From assembly GCA_021186555.1 (NCBI GenBank), contig JAJKFL010000014.1:30210033-30274032 (forward strand): a DNA stretch of 64,000 nucleotides, written 5' to 3'. The notes beneath the pieces are model-generated. The model made no database searches and was not told the origin of the DNA. It worked only from the letters and a program-made list of their open reading frames with translations. Made by a program: the position numbers and the translations under genes. Shown here piece after piece: positions 10,831-23,910 of the stretch (positions are counted from its first letter, which is position 1; each line of letters opens with the position of its first letter). This stretch comes from Reticulitermes speratus. Lineage: Eukaryota > Arthropoda > Insecta > Blattodea > Rhinotermitidae.

Positions 10831-11142
10831 TTAAACATAAAGGTGGTGACCCATGATAATTTTCTTTATTTGGGTTACAAACAGCACGAGTATATTTACC
10901 CTTGTCAATTTCGTCTATCTTTAGTTCGATCCATTTTGTTCTTAAATAATTTTACACTATCGAAGCTAAGAAGTAGGTTGAAGCAAAGTGTTCCGGATTC
11001 AATGGGTTCAGCTTATTTTATTTTATTTTAGGGGTGTTGAATATCAAGCAATTTTCATATTGCTTACGTTTCTGACTAGTTAAAATTTAGCTTCAAAAAA
11101 TAGTAGCGCTCCTTGTTTACTCACTCCTCAGAAACTAGGTTC

Positions 11143-11606
11143 GTGGTATTCAACCTGGGGTACGCGTACCCTCGGGGGTACGCGAAGACATCTTAGGGGG
11201 TACGTGAAATGAAAAAAATTAATATGTTATTTCATGATAAACACTGCATAATCAGCGCCAGATTTAGGGTTAGCCACATCTCTCCGTTATGCGATTTTTA
11301 TCTGGACGGCTAGTTTCATTTTATTCCACATAGTGCATATAATTTTGCTTTCCTAAAATACCTTTGTTCCTTTATTAATTTTATATGATAAGCAATAATA
11401 TATTTGACATTTAATAACTTGATTCTCGTTTTTCTCATTTAAAACTTGTTATTTAATACATTATTTTGGATGTAGTTTATTTAATTTATTTTAGATGTAG
11501 ATTATAGACTATGCATAAATTGAATTATGCACCAACAACTTTGGGGGTACAAAGTCGAAAAGAAATTAAATCTGGGGGTACGCGGAAAAAAAAGGTAGAA
11601 TACCGC
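11143..11606. mobile_element. MITE-like element with GGGGTACGCG motifs
   Basis: The terminal inverted repeats are GTGGTATTCAACCT at 11143 and AGGTAGAATACCGC at about 11593-11606. Several GGGGTACGCG copies lie inside each end, including the perfect palindrome GGGTACGCGTACCC. There is no coding capacity. The ends recall hAT-type nonautonomous elements, but no clear 8-bp target duplication was found. Confidence 0.6.
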
Positions 11607-12169
11607 TGGCCTAGATAGGCAACCTGACACAAACTTCCATTGAAGAAAATCTGGTAGAAATGCAAATCCGTGGAGGCAGTTAAATGAGCATGCATACAAA
11701 ATCGTTTCTATAGTTCTCAAAATCTTTGAAGTGTATAGCAGTATGAATTCACTTCAGGTGCTCGAAGGAGTCGCTTATGTAGGTTTAACGGTAAACTATT
11801 TTGATAATATTCTTCAGTGTTGATGAAAGTGAACACTTGCATGTAGGCGGGGTTGGATTCCATCACTCTTAGCGTAATCACACATCTGTAAATACTGACG
11901 CTGTTTGTTTGCAGATTATGACACGGTGTATGTTTTGGATTACATATTATGTACCACAAGAACATGCCCGAACACTTGACAGCATGATATAAACAAATGT
12001 ACGTGCCGTTTTGTGTCATGTACAATCTAGACTTTTGAAGTGGGCCTTAGCGCCCTGCGTAAAAATATATAATGCTAGAGAAAATGTGTACTCTTGTATG
12101 AGTTACACAGTTACTATTCGTATGAATTAATTAACTTAATGAAGAAGAGTCATTCTTCAGAAGCTAATA
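11607..12169. other. No recognisable gene or repeat
   Basis: A minus-strand open frame of about 100 codons at 11717-12025 has no recognisable domain, composition bias or splice context. I treat it as chance. Confidence 0.4.
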
Positions 12170-12430
12170 TTTCCTAATCTACTCAAGAAGTTCCCGGCAT
12201 TTTTTGGAAACCGGAAGTACAAAACAGCCCGCCCCATATTCGTAGACTGAGCCAAATACATCCAGTCCATGCCATTCCTTCTGTACCTTTAAGACCAATT
12301 TTCTATTAATCCATCTAAGCTTGCGTCATTAAAGTGGTGTCTTCCCTTCAGGTTTCTCCATCAAAACTCTTTAAGCAGTTCTCATTTCCCTTTTCCCCAG
12401 TATGTGCCACAGACCCACCTATCTGAGTTT
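12170..12430 (-). mobile_element. RTE LINE 3' end, degraded
   Basis: The plus strand shows CTACTCAAGAAGTTCCCGGC, GGAAACCGGAAGTACA, AACAGCCCGCC, CTGAGCCAAATACATCCAG and CTTCCCTTCAGGTTTC. These are reverse complements of the LINE C-terminal codons and tail. Confidence 0.78.
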
Positions 12431-12442
12431 CCTTTTCTATTA

Positions 12443-12462
12443 TTATTATTATTATTATTTTA
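12443..12462. repeat. (ATT)n microsatellite
   Basis: About six ATT units. A similar short run lies at 13130-13146. Confidence 0.9.
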
Positions 12463-12628
12463 TTTGTGTATTTGTGCAGGTTTCGTAATTTGCCCTGCGT
12501 TGTTAAGCCTGCATGTTAATAAACTGAACAGAATTTAGTGGAATATTCCATGTAATAAAGTACACAATACTTTAATCATCTGTTGATTCAACAATTCTAA
12601 TGTTTAATATTATTCATACCGTACATTT

Positions 12629-12692
12629 TAACTTTATATTCACAGTCCGACAAAATGTACAATTCAATCACATTAATTGTGCAATTCCTCTG
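12629..12692 (-). mobile_element. Terminal fragment of the Penelope-like element
   Basis: The plus strand shows AACTTTATATTCACAGTCCG, ATGTACAATTCAATCACA and TTGTGCA. It aligns with 4423-4480 at the end of the larger Penelope-like copy. The hammerhead-like part is absent. Confidence 0.6.
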
Positions 12693-15072
12693 TTTCTCTC
12701 TGAGAACTGAAATTTGTTTAGCACGAATCGGGTCATTTAATTAAAGATACAAGAAGAATAACCATTCCGGATATTCGGAAAAATTGTCTCCTTCGTCATC
12801 ATAACCAGACACGATCTGGATAGTTTACCCACTCTTCCATCGAATGAGTATCACGTTCAGGGCGGCCGGAGCTTGACGCTTGTCATTCATCTCAATTTAA
12901 TGTCGAGGTTTATAGTGCATGGAATTTCAAATTAAATCTTCATACATGTCGTTATGACGTGGTGCAGAAAGACAAATTGACCCTTAAAAACTCCTGTTCG
13001 ATAAGGAAATTTTCATTTTCATTTTCGATTGCGTAGGTCCGTATTGATAGGTTGCTCCTCTTAAAATAAAAGGGGTTATTGTCATAAAGTAGTGATCTTG
13101 CGTGATAGAACGACGCACAGGGTCGAAAATTATTATTATTATTATTTAATAGTGGTATTTGCGATAGAATATTTTGCACGCCAAAGTGCATAAATTATTT
13201 CGTCCCTAACAGGTAAATTACAATTCACAGTCTGTAACTGCAGTCGTGAGAGCTTGGCGGCAGTTGGCCTTGTCGCAGCTCCCATGGTAACGACATGACA
13301 TGAGCACACACCATATTGCAAACTGCACGCTAATCAGCATGAGAAGTAGCTCTCTGATAATAGGATAGGAGGCATATAATTTGTCTAACTATTAAATGCC
13401 TTTCCTAATTAACATCTCTTCCTCTAGTCTACTTAGTGAGATGTTATATGTGACAACAAATACGACTTTAAAGTTTAGTCTTCTCGGATGTGATGTCACA
13501 TGTCTGCCAGACTATAGGGCGTCACATCCTATAAGACAGCAAGTATCAGTCTCCCTAAATTTGGTGAAAATGTGCATTTGTGTCAAGCATCTGCTTAACG
13601 TTTAGTGCTTATTGCACTAATTTAATATATATTCAAAGCAATGTTTACGCTCTTCAGTAAGGAGCCAAACGTACTAAAAATTCACGTGGAATTCTTAACT
13701 AATTCTATGGAAAAGAAACCTGTATAACACACCAAGCTATAAGCACATCAAGTGATTCCAAGATTGTTATGGAACACAGAGATTGCCACTCGAATCAAAT
13801 ACAAAGTCCACACCCTACCTCTCTACAGTACATTTTAATATCATCCTATCTCATGCATGTATACGTAATGTTCACTTCATCCTCATTGGCTTAATCATCC
13901 CAAAGTTCTTCATTGCAACAACTTTGTTAAACAACCTAAGAATCTGTGGTTGGCGACGAAGCCAAAAATATATGCTTTACTGTTTTAGGGTTTACTTAAG
14001 AAAGCAGTCGATACATTAGACAACATGACGTACAACTGCAGAATAATGAGCGAAAAATTATTTGCAAAGGATATGGAAGACAACGGTCGTGGCTTAATTT
14101 GAGATACTGTCCCAGAGTTTGACTGGAGGGATTGAGTAAGACCACCAAAGATCTCAGTAGGGATAGTAGAAGTCAGGGCCAGGAATCGACCCAGACCTTT
14201 CCGCATACATGCCAGAAACATCGCCTACGCAAATGTGGCCGGCAAGAACACCTACAAACTCGAGTTAACGACATATGTAATTACATACTTCACAGAACAG
14301 GAGACTTTCTCGTCGCTTTGAAAGGGCGAGAGAAACATGGAAGTCATTCATAATTGACATTAAAAAACTGGATGGCCATTATATGGGATATTCCAGTTCC
14401 CATGACAACTTACCGAACGGGGGCGGATGTTGTAAATTTTCGACACGTCCCGAAGAGGAGAGAAGCGCACGGTTTGCCAGCTAGCGCAGGGAGGGGAGTA
14501 GAGTACGCAGTCACAAAGCGGGAGCCTCAAACGGTAGTTGTCTTGGTTGCTGTGTGGTGGGTTCGAACCCTAATACCTCTCTTGTACGATTCGCCTCTTC
14601 AGGATCTAAGCCAAGTGGATATTGTAGGCAGAGCGAAGTTTCAACCTGTGGTAAATATAAGAGTAATTTGTGTGTTTGGGTGAGTTTCAAATCTAAAATT
14701 ACTACATGATGTCTCATACACTTAAACATGGCAATGCGAACACAGAAATGTTAACATGGCACACACATCTCATGTCCAGGTATTTAATTATCCAAGCCAA
14801 TTGTTATGATTACAGTATCGTTAAAATAATTATTAAGTTTAAAAAAAATAAAAAAATAATATATTACGCTTTAAAATTTGAGATACTTGCTCGGAAAAAA
14901 GAACTAGATGTTATTTTGTTTCATATAAATTTGAAACAATAATATGTATACATTTAAACACTTTATAATACAAAAATTCCTGATATGAAACTTAACGCTT
15001 CTTTATGCAATATATTTTAAAACGAATTTATTATACCCGTAGACAGATTGAAATCTAAAGCGGAACAAGAGA
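12693..15072. other. Mostly unassigned; one tRNA-like B-box at 14563
   Basis: No gene is supported. GGTTCGAACCC near 14563-14573 looks like a polymerase III B-box and may mark a decayed SINE, but no A-box or body could be matched. Confidence 0.4.
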
Positions 15073-15187
15073 AAACTTATTCGGAAGAAATAATTTCATG
15101 AAACCTTAATTTAATTTTCTCAGTGAAGTAGTACGAACTTTCTGCAGCCTAAAGACGAAACATGAAATATTACTTCCGAATAAGTTT
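15073..15187. mobile_element. Small inverted-repeat element (MITE-like)
   Basis: The arm at 15073-15100 (starting aaacttattcggaag) is nearly the reverse complement of 15161-15187, with about 60 bp between. No coding capacity. Transposon origin is inferred from the structure only. Confidence 0.5.
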
Positions 15188-16990
15188 AACACATGCGCAG
15201 GCGCAAGCGCGCAGTGACTGACACGGAAATGCAAATGATGGCAAAGATACAGAGAATAATATAACCTGCAATTTCGAGCGAGGAGGGTTCATGACACTCG
15301 TTGTGTGTTCATATGTTATTTATTTAACAGTGTTTATTTAATGGTGTTGTCGATAGCTCATATTATGTAGCTTCGAAGCGTTGAATGATAAGTAATGAAC
15401 AGGAAAAAATGTAGAAGAAAGCAGTCATGGCCCAGCCCTCTCGCGACATTTGTCTGGAGTGAATGAGTAAAATCACCTCAATTACCAGTCGCGATAGTCA
15501 CTATTTCAGCCAAAATCCTAAAATCGCCGATTCCGACTGCAAGCCATAATCGTTACCACTTGACCCAAATTCTGTTTTGAATCAAATACTATAGACGCTT
15601 GTTCAGCTGAGAAGAGTATTTAGTGTTGAATCAGACTGATGTGTTCGATGAAGCGCGTGCAGGCGGAGAAGGAAGTAGCCGCTTACTATTTTAAGGTACC
15701 ACTGGACAGCAACAGTATAAACCACACAAAACAAAAACCAGGCCAGCTGGTAGGTACCCTGCATGTTCTTTTCCTCGTCAAGCAATCAGGCCAGATGACA
15801 ATTCCATATAAATCCGTTTAGTCCCGAAGTAAGACATAACATTTCATCTCCGACTTAGAGACAAGGAAATACATCAATCCAAAGGTTCATCTGAAGTACT
15901 TCTCCCAGTATGAACGGGATGCTTTTTTTTTAATTTTTCTTTTTTTAATTATAAGAGCTTTATTTTCAGTTTTCCAACAATTATACACAAAAGATCTACA
16001 TTTATTTCAAGCCGTGCCATTTACCAGCTTCTGGAGCCTCTACTTGGGGGGCCGGAGCCTCCCCTGGCATTTAATTAACAATGAACAACTGATAAGTATT
16101 AGAGTAGTAAAAATTAACAAAATAGCATAAAAACACTACCTGACATTCGGGATGCTTTACTGTGAATGTGATTAATGGGTTTGTCGGTTGTTTACCGCCC
16201 AAGCTTCAACTAAAGAGGTCATACAGCAAATGAGATGGTAATATAAACATTGATCATCTAAATAAGGACTTGTAAGTTTGCGACTGTAGTACTTTTGAAG
16301 GTAAGGTACAGAAATTTGTCGGCTAAATAACTCTATGGAAAAGCGGCTAATCCGGTACAAATTCGAAACCGGCCCTTCTCGAATATAAGTCTAGAGAGCT
16401 AGGGCAAACCTCGCCACAATCACAAAATATGTAACCTTGAAATTTCAGTAGGATTTTGTTGAGTCTCACGGAATATAATGTGGCATTATTTACTGTGCTT
16501 GTGAGGCTACGGCCTTCTCTGTTGCGCAGGTAATTTCGTGCACTTAATAGAGGAACGCGTAGCATTGATGCTTTATCGCCGGAACATGGCTTTCGTATGT
16601 CGAAGGTCGTGAGAGACGGTAATTTCTTGGTCACAATAAAAGGAGCAAACCCTCATCTGTCTCTGTCTTTGTTCTCTTAAACAACATACAGGGTACACCA
16701 CTCATATTCACGGCTTACATTACACTGTAAAATATTTTAGTGAAAATATGCTGTATTCCTAACCAATTATATAGAGGCTCATAGCGGAATCTTCTTTATT
16801 TCGTCTACGGTTTGCAAGTACAATGACCTAGTTCGAGGAGGATCATTCAGGATAATCAAAGGTACAGTATCAAGCATAGAGACCGGAGGCGGAATGATGT
16901 GTGTTGCACATTCCATGTATAAAAGTTACTCAATCATTTCGTACTTACATTTGTAATATATTTTTTTTGTGTGGGTTCCGTCTCCCGCAG
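15188..16990. other. No recognisable gene or repeat before the exon at 16991
   Basis: Nothing assignable. A run of T-rich sequence at 15920-15960 is low complexity. Confidence 0.4.
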
Positions 16991-17082
16991 GATTGACTTC
17001 CATCAACTGGCAGCTCCAAACTTGGCTAATTCAGCAGTCCTCAAGATGCTGGAGGAGGAAGAAAGACAACGAGGAGGCAAAG
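16991..17082 (+). CDS. Internal exon of a ZASP/ALP-Enigma-like gene (tentative)
   Basis: The exon is bounded by a strong acceptor (CCGTCTCCCGCAG before it) and donor (AAAG|GTAAGA). It reads one base, then 30 codons, then one base: IDFHQLAAPNLANSAV, KMLEEEERQ and RGGK, acidic and likely helical. The exit phase (1) matches the exon at 41398, where the split codon becomes Gly. The SAVLKML segment recalls the linker between PDZ and LIM domains in ZASP/ALP-Enigma muscle Z-disc proteins, from memory and unverified. No PDZ or LIM exon was found in the window, so upstream exons should lie left of it or go unrecognised. The 24-kb intron that follows is filled with repeats. Confidence 0.6.
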
Positions 17083-18009
17083 GTAAGATATTTGTAGAAT
17101 TCCATATTAGCGATGACTCCAGATAACCAGGTAGGCTCTGCGAGTTGATGTTCATGTGCTGGAAACGTCATTTTCATAGGGCGCCTTAAAATCGAGAGAG
17201 AAGATTGGGTTAGTTTCATAAAGTTGGTGGACTTTTTATTGAAATCTAACTTGGAACAGAGAAGAATACTGTCTTTTGGAAAGTGAGTCTGGTCGAGAAA
17301 TTCAAACTTTTTGAATGAATCTGTTGTTTACACATTCAAAATAAAAAAATCCTCCTGCTCTGAAGATGGAGGCACTAGGTCTTCAGAAACGCTGGTATTT
17401 CTGTGTTGAACTACGGAGCGTCACGTCACGTCACACCACACAGTACCGTAACCTCACAGTCACTGCCGTGAGAACCGCAAGTCTCACATAACATTTATAT
17501 ATGCATTCCATTTTTAGTTTGACATCAATGTTAATAATATATATTACGGACTATCTCATGATAATTAGGCTTACAATTAATTGTGAAGTAGTATAATTAG
17601 GAAAGGAAGTTGTTATGACCTATTTCATAATTTAAAACATCGTCTCAAAGCAGATGTGAGAAATTATTTTGCACGAGTGGCCAAATGTCATTCAAAATAT
17701 AAGTTAGAAGCCACACATTTTAATCAATATAAAACTGTAAAATTGCAATCAATATCGCCAGTACACATACAAACAAGCATAACCGCACTAAGCATAATTC
17801 TACAAAAATTAGTGCGGACTTTAAAAACGTTTTTACACAGCAGAATAAAATAGAGTCCAAAACGTTATAGTCCTTTAATCGAAAAAAGACAGTGTAATAT
17901 ATACAGGCATATGGCAGTCTAATGACACACCTTCGTCACAAACACTTTGATTTCATGTAAAGTTAACGTGAGGCTGAGAGATAGTTTCTCCAGTCTTCAA
18001 TAAGAAGAG
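17083..18009. other. Intronic; carries one hammerhead-like repeat
   Basis: The only structured piece is the second-family motif at 17360-17397, annotated separately. The remainder shows nothing recognisable. Confidence 0.4.
17360..17397 (+). repeat. Second-family hammerhead-like motif
   Basis: CTGAAGA, T, an imperfect hairpin (GGAGGC..GGTCTTC) and GAAACGCTGGTA. Same order as the family at 34475, without the GGTAACTATTTACC tail. Confidence 0.45.
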
Positions 18010-18262
18010 AAGGTTACGGGTTGAAATCTCACCCCACTAAAAATAGTTAACCCTGTACAGGTCCTGAGGCTGAGGCTCCCGGAATTTCTAGACAATCGGC
18101 ATAGGAAGGTGGTAAGGTTGTCAGTTCGTTACCTCTAAGGCCATAGTAAGGCTGCAATAATTAAGTCATGTGAAAACTCCTAATGACGGCATCGGGAATA
18201 GAAGCCGCGACCTTCCGCCTTGTAGCGCAGTGTCACAACCAACTGCACCACCACGTACCCCG
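18010..18262 (-). mobile_element. tRNA-derived SINE, decayed
   Basis: The plus strand ends with CGACCTTCCGCCTTGTAGCG and CAACCAACTGCACCACCACG, which read on the minus strand as a tRNA-like head with A-box. The body contains CTCCCGGAATTTCTAGACA, AAGGTGGTAAGGTTGTCAG and CAAGTCATGTGAAAACTCC-like sequence. Related body sequence occurs at 36510. Confidence 0.6.
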
Positions 18263-19856
18263 ACTCCCCAACAATATCTGTAAAAATAATGAACAAATTT
18301 TTGACTTTCTGGGAAAAATACCTTAGAAGAGAAATATTTTATTAACGGAAGTAAAAATTATATACCAACAAAAAAATTGTTTTGAGAAATACAGCAACGA
18401 ATTGCATATGAATAATGTGGCCTTACAGCATTTTCAAACCGAAAGTCGGCAGAAATTTAGATTTGCAACAAAACATTTGAATTGTGTTTTCTGCTTATAC
18501 TTGATATTAAAAATCCTTATTAACTCACTGTAAGGTTAAAGAACGTTGACAACGCGTGGTTTCAGAGACAGACTGTTAGAGGCATTAGAGACGAGTCAGC
18601 TAACGGCCCAGTAGAGGTGGCATCAAAATTTCCAGACGAGGGGAACAGAACCGAAGTCCGAAATACTGTGCTTTTAATCAGAACAAGACGATTACAATTG
18701 TTAGATGTAAGTCTGTTTAAATTTTACGTATTCATTCCAAGTCTCAATTACTGCTACATAAAAAAAATTACCTTCAAGGATATCTGATGTGATAAATTTT
18801 ACTGTGCTTTGAACCTATTAGATTCTGTGTGTAGGCACAGGAAAGAATTTGGTGAGGGACACTTGTGAGTGGGAGGCAGTGGCCTTTAGACCCCTTACAT
18901 GGGGGGGGGGGGGGAGAGAGCAGAAAGAGACCGCATATCCCCACGTAGTTGTTTTCAAGATTTGAAAGCACCTTTGGTCTGCGGCAGTGACGCAGTGATC
19001 GCAGCCGGTCCATTGGGATAACATGCCGGCATTTCATGCTCGCTGCTGTGTTGCTTAGAAAACGAAGGATCTTGATTAAGTGTGAGGAGGTAGAGAGCGA
19101 TTCTATTTACGAGTGAAAGAAAAGTCTCTTTGCTTATAATGAGTGAGATCAATTGTTGTCCCATCCCCGAAATATTTCGATAAGGAAAATTATTATCGTA
19201 TATAATTATATAAAATTACTAATTCAGTAATATGTATAAACTGCCACATCAAAGGAATACTTCATTTTATTATCTCAGTCAATTATATTTTGTGTCTTAT
19301 ATAACAAAACTAGTTGGATAAACTTAGACAAAACATCAGAAACGCCAATTTTGTGTAGAGCATGTACATTATTTTCTGCTATCTTTACAAACTTTTCTCG
19401 TAATACTGTAATTTTATTTACACAACGATTTAAAAATGCAATGAAAAGTTTGTTATCGGTTAGAATTTTCGAATATATATAAACACATTAGACATTCTCA
19501 CGTCAGACTTAACCCAACTTAGAGTAATTCAAAGAGAACAAATATTGAGAGAACTGCATAGAAATAAAATTTCAAGGAAATTTTGGTGAATTTATCATTG
19601 TACAGACTCCAGAAAAAAATAGTTTTTACATGAAATGGTCATAATATTTGCATCACCTTTCTCTTATACCATGGACTATATTTTTTAAATCTCTACAGAA
19701 TTCTAAATCGTTTGTTAAATTCAGTCACTGGTACGTGATGTTTCTCTAATATATTAAAATAAAGGAAGACTAGGAAATTATTTGATTTGTAAGCTAATTT
19801 ACTTTGTATCAGCTACGACTATTGGGTGAACAGGTACGCCTTAAACTTAATATATT
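18263..19856. other. Unassigned apart from a poly-G run
   Basis: A pure G run of about 14 bases followed by AGAGAG lies at 18901-18920. No gene or interspersed repeat was recognised. Confidence 0.4.
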
Positions 19857-19985
19857 ATGGAAAATGACACCGTGACAATTGGTAAATATCTACCGACTTT
19901 TCGGAAGAGCTTGCTGCCTCGAACTTCAGGCTCACTATGCTGGTGCTATTTGGACCCTCATGATGGACAGAGGAAGCTCCTCCGG
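19857..19985 (-). repeat. Second-family dispersed repeat, degraded
   Basis: The plus strand shows GGTAAATATCTACCGACTTTTC followed by a GAG..CTC hairpin and AACTTCAGGCTC. It parallels the minus-oriented copies at 10722 and 23700. Confidence 0.5.
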
Positions 19986-19994
19986 TAATACCAA

Positions 19995-20070
19995 TTAACA
20001 CGGTGTAACGTCCCATAAGGCTCTACACATTATTAATACAGCTTTGAGAACCTGAAGTCTCTCGTGGGCG
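19995..20070 (-). pseudogene. Relic of a dispersed element coding ALWDVTPC-like peptide
   Basis: Minus translation reads VLKAVLIMCRALWDVTPC. An xxWDVxPC peptide recurs in dispersed repeats of many insect genomes, from memory. Too short to assign to a class. Confidence 0.35.
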
Positions 20071-20481
20071 TGCCTTATGAAAGTGACTGGTTCGACACCG
20101 GACAAGTCATCCATCATTTTTCCACGTCTCCTAATGATTCCGTTGAGTGCATACCGGCGCATCAAAATTTCTGACAGGTAAAGAGGCAAGCAGCTTATAA
20201 ACCATCCAACATAAACAATTCCATATGTATGCAGGATACAGTGGTATTTGTGTTACATTCTTTCGCGAATTTATTAACGACAGGATGTGACATTTCACTC
20301 TTTGACAGGCAATCTTCCTTTTTCGTTACGCTTCCTTTACTTTCCATAAACAAAACCAGCAACATAGATGAGACTTTTAACATCAAGAAATGTTTTGAAA
20401 ACCGTTCCAACTACTGCGAGGTGTTTAGAAACCAGAACGGAGAATAGGCTTATGGCTCATCGGAAAACCTGGCATTTTACA

Positions 20482-21879
20482 TTTTTAGGTGCTTTCGCAA
20501 AATTGCGAAAAACGATTATTAGCTTCGTCATATCTGTCCGTCTGACCGTCCGCATGAACAACTCGGCTCCCATTGAAACGATTTTCATAAAATTCGATAT
20601 TCGAGTATTTTTCGAAAATCTGTCGAGAAAATACAAGTTTCTTTATATATGACAAAAATGACGGGTCCTTTACATGAAGACGTATGTACGTTCATGATAA
20701 TATCTCGCTGAATTCTTCTTAGAATGAGAAATGTTTCAGACAAAAGTTGTAGAGAAAATCAAAACACACCTTTGATGTTCAATAACTTTTTCCGAAAATC
20801 GTGCCGTTTATGAGATAATGTGGAAAAATATGGTAAAGCCAGACAGGCCATAGATTACAATACAATACGGTGCATGCGCTTTGCATGCTGGATAACTAAC
20901 GTTACACACACATACTGAGAATATGAAATAATTATTGCTTTTGCACGGCAACAACGGTTACGCAAACGCGCCTCAATATTATGTAACGCGTACATTGCTT
21001 CTATTTTTTAAACATTCTGCTCTCAATCTATCGAAATGTAGAAAAACAAGATACGCATTTTACGTATAACGTAACATTGTTGCGCGTTCTCGTAAACATT
21101 GTTGCAGCGGAAATACAAAAACGCAGTCTATGTGTTGTTGTAAGCTACATGCAACTGTCAACTATATAAAAATATTAAGTGTTTCACAACAATGCTTTTA
21201 GGGCAAATTTACGTCGTCGGCAAAAATGAAACTAACGTAGGTCCAAAAGCAAAGTGCTCGATGCTGCATTGAAACAAAATAATGTTTGTTTGTTCATGGC
21301 CTTCTTTAGACGTACAATTTGCTAAGCCGGTCGTAATGACAAGTATGTCTCTGCGCTTTCTCACTTTTTGTGTGTGCCGTAAAACATTTTACGAGATCAG
21401 ACAGAATTAATCAACTATGAAGCAATAAGTGTTAAATATTATGAGTGTGTGTCTGTATTCTTGCCTTAGTTATCCGGCACGCAAATCGTATATTTTCTGT
21501 GCCGCATTATATTGTCATCTGTGGCCTGCATGGTTTTACCATAGTTTTCCAGATTATCTCATAAACGTACTATTTTCGGAAAAAAGTTATTGAACATCAA
21601 ATGTGTGTTTTGATTTTATCTACAACTTTCGTCTGAAACATTTCTCATTCTAAGAAGAATTCAGCGAAATATTATCATAAACGTACATATGTTTTCATAT
21701 AGAGTACCGTTATTTTTGTCATATTTTAATGAAACTTGAATTTGCTCGACAGATTTTCGAAAAATACTCAAATATCAAATTTTATGAGAATGTGTCCAAT
21801 GGGAGCTCAGTTTTCCATGTGGACAGACAGACATATGACGAAGCTAATATTCGTTTTTCGCAATTTTGCGAAGGCGCTT
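20482..21879. mobile_element. 1.4-kb element with ~380-bp inverted arms
   Basis: The arms are 20482-20867 and 21507-21879. They share TTTTTAGG(T/C)GC-like termini, the short palindrome TTCGCAAAATTGCGAA, CGAAAAATACTC..AATATC blocks, TCTAAGAAGAATTC and AACTTTTTTCCG-type tracts in inverted order. The 640-bp centre has no recognisable transposase. It is best read as a nonautonomous DNA transposon or foldback element. A solo arm lies at 33115-33360. Confidence 0.7.
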
Positions 21880-23695
21880 AGCAACTGCACAGTTCAAGGT
21901 TTCGAAACTCAGCTCTTGGAATTCGTGTAAGTTCTAGTGGCTTCCCAGTGTTGTTGTAATTTAATGTAATATTTCTCAACACAATACCATTAAATTTACA
22001 GTGGTAGAGTATATAGTGGCTGAACAATTTGTTAAGTACCTCAGTACTGTTTAAATGGAAAGGAATAAAATACAATTCTTCGAAGTTCTGAAACATTAAC
22101 AAGCTAATAATGGATACTGCCCAATCAGAAATATAGGGGATGCATGTTTCATACGTAACAATTTTGTGCACTTGAAAAGAAAGGGCATCAGAAGTGTGTC
22201 ATACTTGCATGGTGCACATTTTTCGTCTGGTATAAATTTAATTAGTTTATAAACAACTACAGACAGGCCTAATGTCCAGAGAGTTGTTAAGGACGGGGAA
22301 ATGTAGCAAAGATGAGAGAAAAGGACATGACATATAATGTAACAAAATAATACCTGAAAAGAAAGAGCCCTTTGGAGACAGAGAAATAGATGGAAATTAA
22401 TATCAGAACACATTTTAAAGAAAAGCGCATGACAATGTGGGCTGAATTAATGTGGTTCATGATAGAGTCCAGAGGTGGACTGTATTAAATGCTGTAATAA
22501 ACCTGTAGGCTCAGTGACAAGCAAGGTGTTTATTGACGGAGGGACCGCTGGCGCCTGAAGAGCAGTGTGCCATGCAGGGAATCATAATTCAGTGTTCAGT
22601 GAAAGGCTGTAATGCCTGCTTTACACGCCACAGGCTTGTTGATGAAAGTTTCACCTTCCAGGTTATTTAAAAAAGAGCGTATATTTTATAAGCGCAAAAG
22701 CCACTTGCACTAAACAAAATGTACTAAAGAATAAGCCATGCCGTCAAAAGTACCTACTCTCTCACATCCCTGTTTATGACGTCACGGACTTCTGCATCAA
22801 CTGACACATTTGGAGATTAAGAAATCTGGTGGATCAACCCGTTGGAGATTTTTCTTACTAACAGCTAATAATTTTGTATCTTTCTTTTTAAGTTGTCATT
22901 AATATCTTTTCATATGATTTTGTGTTTTGTTTTCTCTTCTCTGCTAATACTCTTCTCTTAAAATTGTATTAAAAAGAAGACATATCAGAGACGAAAACTA
23001 GAAGAAATCATCAATTCGAATGGCCGCCAAAGGATCTTGGCCACCGTATCCATGGCATTAGCGAAGACAGCGAATATCGCCATTGTTCCTTCTCAGCTTT
23101 TTATTTCAGCACTCTGCCAGGTAAAAGAAGAAAAATACAGAAATCAGCCCTCACTTTTCTCCTTCCGCCAGCTTCGCAACAACAAACAGAAAAGACTTGC
23201 GCATGCGTTATTTGTAAACATCCCCTCTACCCAACCCAAAATAATGTGATCTGCAGAAAACTTACGTGCAAACTGTGTTATAGTTCAACCGTCCCCTACC
23301 CCCCGCCGTCATGTTGCTTAGGCATTTTGGACTAGTTCCCATTATTTTATCTGGTTTAGCATTTTAGTTGCTTGGTGCGCACGAGAACATATTGGACGAT
23401 CTACGTTCCACGTTCCTAAAGCTCTAGGGTAAGATGTCTTTAATAGGCAGTTGCTTCAATAAGTGTTCGCTAAAGGCTTCTATGTGCAACATATTTAGCG
23501 AAAAAGCTAGACATTACACTTTGCAATAAGCATAAATTAATATATGTGTTTACACAGCTGCAGGCAAGCAAGCTTCACATTAGCTAACAAAATACAGGTG
23601 TCTCCTGACTTCCACCATTTTCGTGTTAACGCCTCTTCATGTAAATTAATTTTCATTTGTTGTAATAAAAACTAAAAGTAATGACACTAAATGGG
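21880..23695. other. No recognisable gene or repeat
   Basis: A plus-strand open frame at 23037-23249 in a slightly GC-richer patch shows no domain. Nothing was assigned. Confidence 0.4.
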
Positions 23696-23910
23696 GATTC
23701 AAGTCTTCTGGAATACAACGCCGTGTCGCTCGGTAAATAGTTACCAACTTTTCAGAGCAGCACGTCATCTGTTTGACTCCGAATACATACAGAGCAATCT
23801 CCTCCAAAACGCCAGTAACCATTTACCAGTAGATATTGCTCCATATTCCTGAATACTTGAAACTTCATTAACACCGCTGCCAGAATCTGAAAGCTCGAAA
23901 TGAAATTATT
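23696..23910 (-). repeat. Second-family dispersed repeat
   Basis: The plus strand shows ATTCAAGTCTTCTGGAATAC, GCCGTGTCG, GGTAAATAGTTACCAACTTT and TCAGAGCAGCACGTCATCTG, and later CAGTAACCATTTACCAGT. These blocks recur in the same order at 10722, 29467 and, in the opposite orientation, at 34475 and 48066. Confidence 0.6.
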
